From the IMG/VR virus record IMGVR_UViG_3300009593_000110, positions 1 through 25,435 of that record: DNA of 25,435 bases, one strand, 5' to 3'. This DNA is from a virus. The translations under genes and the position numbers were made by a program. Positions within the stretch are counted from its first letter, which is position 1. Each line of letters opens with the position of its first letter. The notes under the pieces were generated by a model, which had not been told where the DNA came from, did no database searches, and saw only the letters and a list, made by a program, of their open reading frames with translations. This document shows, in pieces, positions 1 through 5,566 of this stretch.

Positions 1-570
1 CCAGAAATTGACACAGATTCGGAGCGTAACCCAGATGATTCAGTTCACGAGGTTAGTAGCGGGTCCGATGAAGTTGCGGCAGAGCCAGAGATACTTGTTG
101 ATAAGAGAGTTGACGAAGACGACATAGAGATCGTAGGAGAAGTCAAGGAATTAGGAAGACCTAGTAAATTAGGAGAAGATACTATCAAAAGGCTAAATAC
201 TGCTTTAAAAATAGGATTATCACAGAAAAAATCAGCTTTATTCTCAGGGATCTCAGAAACTACCTTTTATAGATGGCAAAGACGCTTTAATAAGATCGAT
301 GACGCTTGTGGGGGAGATCCAGATAACATTAAAAACGCTGAAGATTTGGAATTATGGGAGTTTTGGCAGTCCTTAAAAAAAGCAAAAGTTGAAGGTGAAC
401 TAAACCACTTAGGAGTTATAACAAAAGCTGCGGAAAATGGGGTTTGGCAGGCTTCTGCTTGGTTTATGGAACGATCTAATCCAGAAGAATGGGGTAAAAG
501 AGAGAAAAACCAGTTGCAAGACGGTAAAGACGAAGAAGTTATAAAAGTAGAAATTAGATATAGTTCTTAA
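1..570 (+). CDS. Terminase small subunit-like DNA-binding protein (5' end outside window)
   Basis: The frame is open from base 1 to the TAA at 568-570, so at least 189 residues are present and the start lies upstream. The N-terminal part is acidic and probably disordered. A helix-turn-helix-like stretch (about nt 180-290, ending FSGISETTFYRWQRRF) is followed by a C-terminal segment reading AWFMERSNPEEWGKR. That pattern (AxWxxERxxPExWG) is typical of phage small terminase / phBC6A51-type homeodomain-like proteins, which bind the packaging site and hand DNA to the large terminase. The large terminase here lies more than 6 kb downstream, separated by the methyltransferase operon, which is unusual spacing. 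A strong terminator follows. It could instead be another phage HTH regulator with the same fold. The family call is from motif recognition only. Confidence 0.7.
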   Translation, partial: PEIDTDSERNPDDSVHEVSSGSDEVAAEPEILVDKRVDEDDIEIVGEVKELGRPSKLGEDTIKRLNTALKIGLSQKKSALFSGISETTFYRWQRRFNKIDDACGGDPDNIKNAEDLELWEFWQSLKKAKVEGELNHLGVITKAAENGVWQASAWFMERSNPEEWGKREKNQLQDGKDEEVIKVEIRYSS

Positions 571-649
571 CACATAAATTTACATTAGAGTATAATTAAA
601 TTATTCATTACTGAAATAGCCTTTCAGTTTGCTGAAATTAAAAGAGATT

Positions 650-685
650 AAGCCGCATTGCCAAGACAGTGCGGCTTTTTCTTTT
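650..685 (+). terminator. Rho-independent terminator
   Basis: An 8-bp GC-rich stem, AAGCCGCA (650-657) with TGCGGCTT (670-677), has a 12-nt loop and runs directly into a T-rich tract. It ends transcription of the terminase-small-subunit-like gene. Confidence 0.85.
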
Positions 686-814
686 GATCTTGATCCAGAA
701 AAGCAAAAGCTCCATTGCTGGAGCTTCCACTTAGTATTGACAAACAAAAGGAGTCGTCCTTTGATCTAGAAAGACCGAAGTAGGACTCTTTGTTAATAAA
801 AAGATTAGCAGTTA

Positions 815-843
815 TTGATTTATATGCAAACATATTGTAAAAT
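815..843 (+). promoter_or_regulatory. Promoter of the modification operon (leaderless type)
   Basis: TTGATT (815-820), a 17-bp spacer and TAAAAT (838-843) form a good sigma-70-type promoter. The ATG at 849 is only 5 nt past the -10 box, so transcription should start at or next to the start codon. There is no Shine-Dalgarno. This fits a leaderless mRNA, which is common in Actinobacteria. Confidence 0.65.
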
Positions 844-848
844 GTTTC

Positions 849-1067
849 ATGATGAAAAAATATGAATATTTATTTGATGGGAAAGAAACTATTACTGTTA
901 AAGGTAAAGGTCTCAAAGAAGCTGTTAGAGAATATAAACAGCAGAACCCAAAACAATTAAGAGCAACTGTTGAGTGGATCTCTAAAGATGGTTCCGTACA
1001 GAAAAAGAGAATTAAATTAAGAGAAGTCAATATCGGTATTGATAGACATGGCAACATAATTAGATAG
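849..1067 (+). CDS. Small hypothetical protein, first gene of methyltransferase operon
   Basis: This is a 72-residue basic protein rich in Lys, Arg and Glu, with no recognised domain, Cys motif or membrane segment. ATG is available at 849 and 852; 849 is chosen because it sits at the predicted transcription start of the TTGATT/TAAAAT promoter. Its TAG (1065-1067) shares one base with the GTG start of the next gene, so it is translationally coupled to the methyltransferases. Its place at the head of the operon suggests an accessory or regulatory role in DNA modification, but that is inference from position only. Confidence 0.7.
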   Translation: MMKKYEYLFDGKETITVKGKGLKEAVREYKQQNPKQLRATVEWISKDGSVQKKRIKLREVNIGIDRHGNIIR

Positions 1068-1756
1068 TGTTATTTTATCATGACGATTGCTTAGAACTAA
1101 TAAAGACTTTTCCAGATGACCATGTAGATCATGTTCTAACAAGTCCGCCATATAACATTGGTAGATCTAAAAATACAAAATCTTTACAAAAAGCAAAATA
1201 CGATGGTTTTGAAGATAAAAATAAAAATTACTTTGACTGGTCTGTACAAGTTATCGATGAACTAAGAAGAGTTACAAAAGGAAATGTTTTTTACAACATA
1301 CAAGCTAACTACTACAACAAAAAAGATGTTTATAAATTAATAGGACATTACCACAAAGATCTAATCCAAACTTTTGTATGGATAAAGGGTCATACTTCAC
1401 CTGCTTCTGAACCTTATGCAATTAGTAACTTCTATGAATACATTTGGGCGTTTTCTAAAAATTCAAGGATTAAAGGAAATGAAAAATATAACAAGAACAT
1501 AATACAAACTGATCTAGGTGGGCGTCACAAAGGTTTTCATGCAGTTATGCACGATGATGTTGCAGATTTTTTTATTCAGAACTTTACAAAAGAAGGTGAA
1601 GTGATACTAGATCCATTTCTAGGATCAGGCACAACAGGTGTTAGCTGCTTAAAAAACAACAGAGATTTTATTGGTATTGAATTAGTAGAAGAATATTATC
1701 TTAAAGCACAAGAAAGAATAGAAGATAGTTTTTGGAACAGGAAAGGATCAAATTGA
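1067..1756 (+). CDS. Beta-class DNA amino-methyltransferase (N4-cytosine or N6-adenine) 1
   Basis: This is a 229-residue S-adenosylmethionine-dependent DNA methyltransferase. The catalytic motif IV, TSPPYNIG, lies near the N terminus (about residues 25-32). The cofactor motif I, DPFLGSGTTG, lies near the C terminus (about 182-191). Motif IV before motif I is the beta-class order. The SPPY form is common in N4-cytosine enzymes but also occurs in N6-adenine ones, so the base is not settled. The GTG start at 1067 overlaps the preceding stop by one base, and the end overlaps the next gene by 4 nt. The size is short, so the target recognition region between the motifs is small. It probably protects phage DNA from host restriction. 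No partner endonuclease is visible in this operon. Confidence 0.9.
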   Translation: MLFYHDDCLELIKTFPDDHVDHVLTSPPYNIGRSKNTKSLQKAKYDGFEDKNKNYFDWSVQVIDELRRVTKGNVFYNIQANYYNKKDVYKLIGHYHKDLIQTFVWIKGHTSPASEPYAISNFYEYIWAFSKNSRIKGNEKYNKNIIQTDLGGRHKGFHAVMHDDVADFFIQNFTKEGEVILDPFLGSGTTGVSCLKNNRDFIGIELVEEYYLKAQERIEDSFWNRKGSN

Positions 1757-2451
1757 AACTGTATAACAACGATTGTTTAGAAGTGATGAAAGAATTACCA
1801 GATAATTCTGTTGATCTTATAATAACTAGCCCACCCTATGAGGACATATCTGGAGCTGGTTACAAGGCCAGCAAAAAAGATATTTTGTTTTTGAAACTAT
1901 ATTCAGAATTTATAGATCAAGTGTTCGATCAATATCAGCGTATTCTCAAAGATGGTGGACAATTGTTTTTTAATATAAAAAGCAAGACTGCTAACAAAAC
2001 ATTGAGAACACCCCACTGGTTAGAATTTACAGACGCTTTCCAAAAGTTAGATTTCAAAAGTTATATTATATGGAAATATTCAGGAAGCTTTGACAGTACT
2101 AAATCAAGATTTCACTTAGATTACGAAATTATATATCACCTATCAAAAGGAGATCAAATCTATCTCAATTCAGATTGTGGAATTGATGATCCGTTAACAT
2201 CAGTTTGGTATGTTCCACACAATATTCCTAAAGCAGAGAGGGTACACCCTACTCAAATGCCTATAGCTTTAGCTGAAAGAATTTTGAAAATTGCAAGCAG
2301 AGAGGACGATCTAGTCTTAGACAATTTTATGGGAAGTGGAACAACTGGTGTTGCTTGTAAACAAATGGGTAGAAATTTTATTGGAATAGAGTTAGACGAA
2401 AATAATTTTCAAATAGCACAACAAAGAATAGGGGAAAGTATTTTTGGATGA
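1753..2451 (+). CDS. Beta-class DNA amino-methyltransferase 2
   Basis: This is a 232-residue methyltransferase with N-terminal NDCLEVM, the catalytic TSPPYED motif and, near the C terminus, HPTQMPIALAERI followed by the cofactor motif DNFMGSGTTGVAC. The class is the same as the preceding protein, but sequences between the motifs differ, so it probably has a different target. I chose the TTG at 1753: it overlaps the upstream TGA (TTGA, 1753-1756), GGAAAGG lies about 7 nt upstream, and translation gives MKLYNNDCLEVM, the usual start of such enzymes. An in-frame TTG at 1732 would add seven residues. The stop overlaps the next ATG (ATGA, 2448-2451). Confidence 0.9.
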   Translation: MKLYNNDCLEVMKELPDNSVDLIITSPPYEDISGAGYKASKKDILFLKLYSEFIDQVFDQYQRILKDGGQLFFNIKSKTANKTLRTPHWLEFTDAFQKLDFKSYIIWKYSGSFDSTKSRFHLDYEIIYHLSKGDQIYLNSDCGIDDPLTSVWYVPHNIPKAERVHPTQMPIALAERILKIASREDDLVLDNFMGSGTTGVACKQMGRNFIGIELDENNFQIAQQRIGESIFG

Positions 2452-4061
2452 AGTTAGGTAGTATGTTTTCAGGTATAGGCGGTATTGAACTGGGTTTGAT
2501 GAGATCTGGTTTAGTGTCTAAAGTTGCTTGGCAAATTGATACAGATGAATACTGTACAGATGTCTTAAAAAAGCAATTTCCAGACTCGTTAGTTCTGAAT
2601 AAAAAAGTAGAAGATATAAACACTAAATATTTGCCAGAGGTAGATATCATTAGTGCAGGGTTTCCATGTCAGCCAGTTAGCGTTGCTGGAAACCAGAAAG
2701 GAGTATTAGATGAAAGATGGTTATGGGATGAAGTCGAAAGATTTATTAATGAGTTACGACCACCAATCTTCGTCTTGGAAAATGTCCCAAACATCCTCAG
2801 AGCAAGCAACGGAGAAGCCATTAACCGTGTCCTCAAAGGTGTGGCCGAAATGCGGTATTATAGATTCGAGTGGCAACTTATATCAGCAAAATTCGTTGGA
2901 GCAAGGCACAAAAGACAAAGATGGGTGGGAGTTGGAATCGTGGGAGACCCCAAACACTATGGATCACTTAGAGCCGAGATCAGGAGAGGCTTTGGAGAAT
3001 GTGCTGTATCGTGGAGATCCAGAGAGGAAGAGCAGAAGAAAAGGTACTGGAAACTTGAGAGAGAATCCGAAACTTTGGTTGACACCTACAACAATGGACA
3101 AGAAGGACGACTCGTTGAAACACGCAACGAAACTTATGCAGGGGAAAACGAGGAGATCAACAGGTCACAGAGTTCAAAGGACACTATCGGATCAAGTGTG
3201 GATGGATATGATAGAGAAGGATCCAACGCTAATGGAATTTTACCAAGATCACGAAATGATAGTGAGACCTCTTCTACCAGAACAACAGGAATGGGTGGAA
3301 TATCTGAGAAGTCAGACAACAGCGACAGAGATGCACAAATTGACAGGAATAAAGAAAACAACAGTGGATCATTGGTTCAGGAGGGACGACAAGGGTTTCA
3401 GTTATCCGAGTCTAGAGGATTGGAAGTTGATGAAGCCTCACCTCAAGGAAGTGAAGTTCGACAAAGAGATGACAACAGTGGAAGTGACGGAATGGACAGG
3501 GGACAAGGAAATGTGGCCGACACCATCGACACAGGACAACGAACATCTAAATCTGGAGCTGAACGAAAAGGGACGCAGGATAGCCAAGAATGGCGGAGAG
3601 GATCGATCTCTGAACCTAGCGGACAAAGTACAAATAAGGGAAACCTTTTCGACACCGAGAGCAAGTCAAGCAACGAAACCAGTAAACAAGAAAGCCCCAT
3701 CTGTAGCGAGTGGATCTCACGGATCTACTTTAGAAATGGATGTTGGGGAACGGAATCCAGAGTTGATTGGTCAAAGGCTGAATCCTCAATGGGTGAACAG
3801 ACTTATGGGCTTCCCAGATGGGTGGCTGGATTAGGCATGACTAATAGCTGGGGTGTTGACGATTTTTGGGAAAATGGGCTATCTAGAGTGAGAATTAGAC
3901 AAGATCAAGATATTGATCGATTAAAAGCACTAGGAAATGCTGTTGTACCACAGTTCATGGAGCTGGTAGGAAGGCTCGTAATTAAGTCAATTATTGAAGA
4001 TAATTTAGTTTTTAATAGTGAAATTCTTGAAAAAAAAGTGGAAAAAAGTGAAAAAAAATGA
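2448..4061 (+). CDS. C5-cytosine DNA methyltransferase with overprinted central region
   Basis: This 537-residue protein carries the C5-methyltransferase motifs in order: I (FSGIGG, 7-12, cofactor), IV (GFPCQPVS, 71-78, catalytic Cys74), VI (ENVP, 111-114), VIII-like (RHKRQRW, 153-159) and X (ALGNAVVPQ, about 494-502). The target recognition domain normally sits between VIII and IX. Here residues about 170-450 are a hydrophilic, low-complexity S/G/D/E/R/N-rich stretch with repeats such as LVDT and NVADT. Exactly this stretch is also read in the +1 frame by a second long gene (2710-3834), which explains the odd composition and the locally higher GC. ATG 2448 overlaps the preceding TGA. The uninterrupted frame and intact motifs argue for an active enzyme. 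How it recognises its target is unclear. Confidence 0.9.
   Translation: MKLGSMFSGIGGIELGLMRSGLVSKVAWQIDTDEYCTDVLKKQFPDSLVLNKKVEDINTKYLPEVDIISAGFPCQPVSVAGNQKGVLDERWLWDEVERFINELRPPIFVLENVPNILRASNGEAINRVLKGVAEMRYYRFEWQLISAKFVGARHKRQRWVGVGIVGDPKHYGSLRAEIRRGFGECAVSWRSREEEQKKRYWKLERESETLVDTYNNGQEGRLVETRNETYAGENEEINRSQSSKDTIGSSVDGYDREGSNANGILPRSRNDSETSSTRTTGMGGISEKSDNSDRDAQIDRNKENNSGSLVQEGRQGFQLSESRGLEVDEASPQGSEVRQRDDNSGSDGMDRGQGNVADTIDTGQRTSKSGAERKGTQDSQEWRRGSISEPSGQSTNKGNLFDTESKSSNETSKQESPICSEWISRIYFRNGCWGTESRVDWSKAESSMGEQTYGLPRWVAGLGMTNSWGVDDFWENGLSRVRIRQDQDIDRLKALGNAVVPQFMELVGRLVIKSIIEDNLVFNSEILEKKVEKSEKK
2697..2703 (+). promoter_or_regulatory. Ribosome binding site inside the C5 methyltransferase gene
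   Basis: AAAGGAG (2697-2703), six nt (TATTAG), then ATG at 2710. This near-perfect Shine-Dalgarno lies within the methyltransferase reading frame and is placed optimally for the +1-frame gene. It is the main reason to believe that gene is translated. Confidence 0.75.
2710..3834 (+). CDS. Overlapping gene nested in the C5 methyltransferase (+1 frame), WxTP-repeat/HTH protein
   Basis: This 374-residue ORF lies wholly inside the C5-methyltransferase gene in the +1 frame. It has its own AAAGGAG ribosome binding site six nt before the ATG. It looks like a protein rather than a shadow. There are four copies of a W/F-x-TP motif (WETPNTMD 78-85, WLTPTTMD 123-130, WPTPSTQD 269-276, FSTPRAS 313-319). 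A helix-turn-helix-like segment runs TATEMHKLTGIKKTTVDHWF (204-223), and the C terminus is LNPQWVNRLMGFPDGW (357-372). From memory, proteins with SWKTSQ, WPTPT and LNPEWVEWLMGFP motifs are common in phages and metagenomes and are often loosely labelled as methyltransferase, but I know of no established function. The WKMSQ motif here is encoded by the same bases as the enzyme's ENVPN motif. Co-expression suggests a partner, perhaps helping target recognition; this is speculative. Confidence 0.72.
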   Translation: MKDGYGMKSKDLLMSYDHQSSSWKMSQTSSEQATEKPLTVSSKVWPKCGIIDSSGNLYQQNSLEQGTKDKDGWELESWETPNTMDHLEPRSGEALENVLYRGDPERKSRRKGTGNLRENPKLWLTPTTMDKKDDSLKHATKLMQGKTRRSTGHRVQRTLSDQVWMDMIEKDPTLMEFYQDHEMIVRPLLPEQQEWVEYLRSQTTATEMHKLTGIKKTTVDHWFRRDDKGFSYPSLEDWKLMKPHLKEVKFDKEMTTVEVTEWTGDKEMWPTPSTQDNEHLNLELNEKGRRIAKNGGEDRSLNLADKVQIRETFSTPRASQATKPVNKKAPSVASGSHGSTLEMDVGERNPELIGQRLNPQWVNRLMGFPDGWLD

Positions 4062-4099
4062 AAAAAATTACGAAAATCCAAGTAAAAAAATGTTCAAAA
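4030..4099. promoter_or_regulatory. Helically phased A-tracts (predicted bent DNA)
   Basis: Seven A-runs of 4-8 bases are centred near 4033, 4044, 4054, 4064, 4074, 4087 and 4097, a spacing of about 10-12 bp or one helical turn. Such phasing produces intrinsic curvature. It begins in the last codons of the C5 methyltransferase and leads into a non-coding control region, as often seen at origins and regulated promoters. Confidence 0.6.
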
Positions 4100-4162
4100 T
4101 AGCGATACTTGTCGGCAAGAATTTTACCAAAAGCCTAATTTCATTGACTTTTAGTTTTTTTA

Positions 4163-4176
4163 TGTCACATGTGACA
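4163..4176. promoter_or_regulatory. 14-bp perfect palindrome, operator-like
   Basis: TGTCACATGTGACA is its own reverse complement. It is followed by a second GTGAC-T-GTCAC inverted pair (4180-4190). A -35-like TTGACT lies just upstream (4144-4149). The core GTCACATG recurs at 5600-5611 upstream of another gene with one mismatch in the palindrome. This is probably a binding site for a dimeric regulator. Confidence 0.5.
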
Positions 4177-4194
4177 TTTGTGACTGTCACGCCC

Positions 4195-4254
4195 TAGAGT
4201 AGAGTAGAGTAGAGAAGAGTAGATAAGACTAGAGTAGAGTAGACTAGAGTAGAG
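4195..4254 (+). repeat. Pentanucleotide tandem repeat (TAGAG, 12 units)
   Basis: Twelve consecutive 5-bp units keep phase without indels. Nine are TAGAG or a one-base variant ending in C or T; AAGAG and AAGAC variants are interspersed. The strand is almost entirely purine plus T. Two units equal about one helical turn, so the array presents the same face repeatedly. It ends just before the ribosome binding site of the gene at 4270. It could be an iteron-like protein binding array or a slippage-prone leader. Confidence 0.8.
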
Positions 4255-4269
4255 AATTAAAGGATACAA

Positions 4270-4470
4270 ATGGATAAATATTTAATAACAAGAGATGTTG
4301 AAGAACATTATATTATAAAAGCAAGTAACGAAAAAAGTGCTATAAAAATATTCAATATTCTTACTAAAACTAAAGATCGATCAATTAAATTTTTAATTAA
4401 AATGTATAATATTGATTTACATACTGAAATTACAAATTATAAAGCTATAATGAAAGATGACGATGAGTGA
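4270..4470 (+). CDS. Small hypothetical protein
   Basis: This is a 66-residue protein preceded by AAAGGA about 5 nt before the ATG. It begins MDKYLITRDVEEHYIIKASN and has alternating charged and hydrophobic residues. The opening resembles the next gene's LKEYLIQFVVDATDEDDAF (a beta strand followed by a helix that covers 'ASNEKSAIKIF' or 'ATDEDDAFDKF'). The two small genes may therefore be diverged copies of the same fold. No function is recognised. Its stop overlaps the following gene by 14 nt. Confidence 0.65.
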   Translation: MDKYLITRDVEEHYIIKASNEKSAIKIFNILTKTKDRSIKFLIKMYNIDLHTEITNYKAIMKDDDE

Positions 4471-4645
4471 ACTTAAAGAATATTTAATACAGTTTGTAGT
4501 AGATGCTACTGATGAAGATGACGCATTTGATAAGTTCCAAGACATGATGATGGGTACTACAGATTATATACCGCCAAATGTAACACCAGTTCGTAATGAA
4601 AGTTATGAAGCTTACACAGGCATTAAACCAGAAGGGACAGAATAA
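4457..4645 (+). CDS. Small acidic hypothetical protein
   Basis: This is a 62-residue acidic protein. ATG is available at 4457 and 4463; the second gives MSELKEYLIQ and may be the true start. Either choice overlaps the preceding gene, implying coupled translation. The N-terminal half (YLIQFVVDATDEDDAFDKFQ) looks like a strand-helix unit. The C terminus is short and polar. No domain is recognised. The TAA shares its last A with the ATG of the next gene. Confidence 0.65.
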   Translation: MTMSELKEYLIQFVVDATDEDDAFDKFQDMMMGTTDYIPPNVTPVRNESYEAYTGIKPEGTE

Positions 4646-4839
4646 TGGCCGACTTTAATTTCCCACCAGGGACAAAAAGAGAAGATGCTATTGATGAGTT
4701 GATCTCAGATGCAGATCTCAAAGAAGTTGTTTTAAAACAATTCAACTACATGAGAATAAAAGGTATCAACTTAGTTCAAGACGCAGATGATCTAGTTAAT
4801 TTATATTTAAAGATTTGCAAATCTTTTGAAGAGAAGTAG
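4645..4839 (+). CDS. Small hypothetical protein
   Basis: This is a 64-residue, probably all-helical acidic protein, beginning MADFNFPPGTKREDAIDELI. It is the last of three coupled small genes: TAATG overlap with the previous stop, and AAGGGAC upstream. No Cys, membrane segment or known motif is seen. A bidirectional terminator follows at 4921. Confidence 0.65.
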   Translation: MADFNFPPGTKREDAIDELISDADLKEVVLKQFNYMRIKGINLVQDADDLVNLYLKICKSFEEK

Positions 4840-4920
4840 AATACTTAAGTAGTCATTCTACGGTTATGAAAATTTTTCTTTGAAGAGTTTTCTGCCATAG
4901 TTAGAATACTTTTCAAAAGA

Positions 4921-4957
4921 AAAGGAATCGGTTGGGACAGATCGGTTCCTTTTTTAT
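4921..4957. terminator. Bidirectional terminator between convergent genes
   Basis: AAAGGAATCG (4921-4930) pairs with CGGTTCCTTT (4943-4952) with one wobble pair. On the plus strand it is followed by a T-tract; on the minus strand it is followed by CTTTTCTTTTG. It serves the small-gene operon on the plus strand and the small minus-strand gene at 5004-5174. Confidence 0.8.
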
Positions 4958-5003
4958 TTACCCTAAATTTAGAACAGATGGTCTATTATTGAAATGTCGG
5001 CTA

Positions 5004-5174
5004 CTAAACCGACTTCCTCCCATCATCGGCTGAATCTAACGGTTCAGCCTTTTCTTTTTTAAGTAGGGATTTTTCAAGAGCAAGATCTTTTCTAATTTTC
5101 TTTGCTAGTTGTCTTCTACTCTTTCTATTCATGTTTGGTGCATAGTCTTTTGAAATTGTAAATATTTTTTCCAT
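5004..5174 (-). CDS. Small basic minus-strand protein (56 aa)
   Basis: The minus-strand ATG at 5172-5174 opens a 56-codon frame ending with TAG at 5004-5006. The protein begins MEKIFTISKDYAPNMNRKSR and continues RQLAKKIRKDLALEKSLLKK, strongly basic and probably helical, with a short acidic end. The NRKxRR pattern is frequent near the start of small phage proteins. No SD is present, but TAGAAT lies exactly 6 nt before the ATG (5181-5186), the same leaderless arrangement as at other genes here. A bidirectional terminator lies at the correct end. It may be a nucleic-acid-binding protein; function unknown. It occupies most of an otherwise gene-free 400-nt gap. Confidence 0.55.
   Translation of the reverse strand: MEKIFTISKDYAPNMNRKSRRQLAKKIRKDLALEKSLLKKEKAEPLDSADDGRKSV
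5028..5060 (+). terminator. Second terminator-like hairpin
   Basis: GGCTGAA (5028-5034) and TTCAGCC (5043-5049) form a 7-bp stem with an 8-nt loop, followed by TTTTCTTTTTT. It lies within the minus-strand small gene, so it may act as a backup plus-strand terminator or be incidental. Confidence 0.5.
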
Positions 5175-5180
5175 TTAATA

Positions 5181-5208
5181 ATTCTATAGGTCTAATTGAT
5201 ACTTTTAA
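5181..5208 (-). promoter_or_regulatory. Minus-strand promoter, divergent from thioredoxin promoter
   Basis: Read on the minus strand: TTAAAA (5203-5208), a 16-bp spacer, TAGAAT (5181-5186), then 6 nt to the ATG at 5174. It overlaps the plus-strand thioredoxin promoter, so the two may interfere. Confidence 0.4.
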
Positions 5209-5223
5209 GTTTTGTTTTATGTT
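5196..5223 (+). promoter_or_regulatory. Thioredoxin promoter
   Basis: TTGATA (5196-5201), a 16-bp spacer and TATGTT (5218-5223). The expected start leaves a leader of only a few nt before the ATG at 5238. No Shine-Dalgarno is seen. Confidence 0.5.
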
Positions 5224-5237
5224 ATTGTGTATAAACA

Positions 5238-5558
5238 ATGATTAGACATATTCAACACAATGAGTTCACGGAGGCAGTCTTAAGAGACATAACAACAATA
5301 GTTAAGTTTGAGGCAGATTGGTGTGGTCCATGCAAAGCGATTACGCCATCAATAGAAGAACTTTCAAACGAATGGTCTGAAAAGGAAGTTGAGTTCGTTG
5401 CATTAGATGTAGATAATGCACCTGACATAGCAACACTCTATAATATTGTTTCGGTTCCTACTTTTATTGCTTTCAGAAATGGTCAACCAGTTTCTGAAGT
5501 AAGAGCTATGGTAAATGAACCCAATATTAGAAGAACTTTCGAAAAATATATATCATAA
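5238..5558 (+). CDS. Thioredoxin
   Basis: This is a 106-residue thioredoxin-fold disulfide oxidoreductase. The active site WCGPC is at 28-32, preceded by VKFEAD, and the cis-proline loop SVPTF (Pro74) is present, as is the FRNGQPV turn. Length matches classical cytoplasmic thioredoxin, and there is no signal peptide. It reduces protein disulfides using a thioredoxin reductase, which must come from the host because none is seen here. It stands alone between its own promoter and a strong terminator, like an acquired accessory (moron-type) gene. Phage thioredoxins can support host ribonucleotide reductase or act as polymerase processivity factors; neither partner is in the window. Confidence 0.93.
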   Translation: MIRHIQHNEFTEAVLRDITTIVKFEADWCGPCKAITPSIEELSNEWSEKEVEFVALDVDNAPDIATLYNIVSVPTFIAFRNGQPVSEVRAMVNEPNIRRTFEKYIS

Positions 5559-5566
5559 TTTAAAAG

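Larger units (their letters stand above)
571..848. other. Structured intergenic region
   Basis: This 278-nt gap has no convincing gene. After the terminator comes a perfect 8-bp hairpin, AAGCTCCA (707-714) and TGGAGCTT (719-726), with a TTGC loop. A consensus -35 hexamer TTGACA (737-742) follows. A further potential structure spans about 744-795, where AACAAA...GAGTC can pair with GACTCTTTGTT around an inner CTTT/AAAG hairpin. I could not fit a tRNA to it. A promoter for the next gene closes the region. Confidence 0.4.
4062..4269. other. Non-coding control region
   Basis: This 208-nt gene-free stretch combines phased A-tracts, a T-rich segment, a -35-like hexamer, a 14-bp palindrome and the TAGAG array. 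The dense stacking of such elements at one site suggests a replication origin or a major regulatory switch. I could not identify a matching -10 hexamer at standard spacing from TTGACT. Confidence 0.45.

Noticed and set aside
744-795. Possible tRNA
   Set aside because: A 7-nt loop with a 4-bp stem is present, but no acceptor stem, T-loop or D-loop can be matched.
648-833. 61-codon minus-strand frame in the intergenic region
   Set aside because: It runs through the terminator and other hairpins, shows no ribosome binding site or -10 box at the right spacing, and the protein looks like translated structure arms.
1732-1752. Upstream TTG start for the second methyltransferase
   Set aside because: The TTG at 1753 has a better spaced ribosome binding site and a stop/start overlap, and gives the usual N terminus.
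3134-3700. Several minus-strand frames of 60-85 codons opposite the dual-coding region
   Set aside because: The long stop-free minus-strand frames follow from the biased composition of the two overlapping plus-strand genes; no start signals or plausible protein features.
4195-4254. CRISPR array
   Set aside because: The repeat unit is only 5 bp with no spacers; it is a simple tandem repeat.
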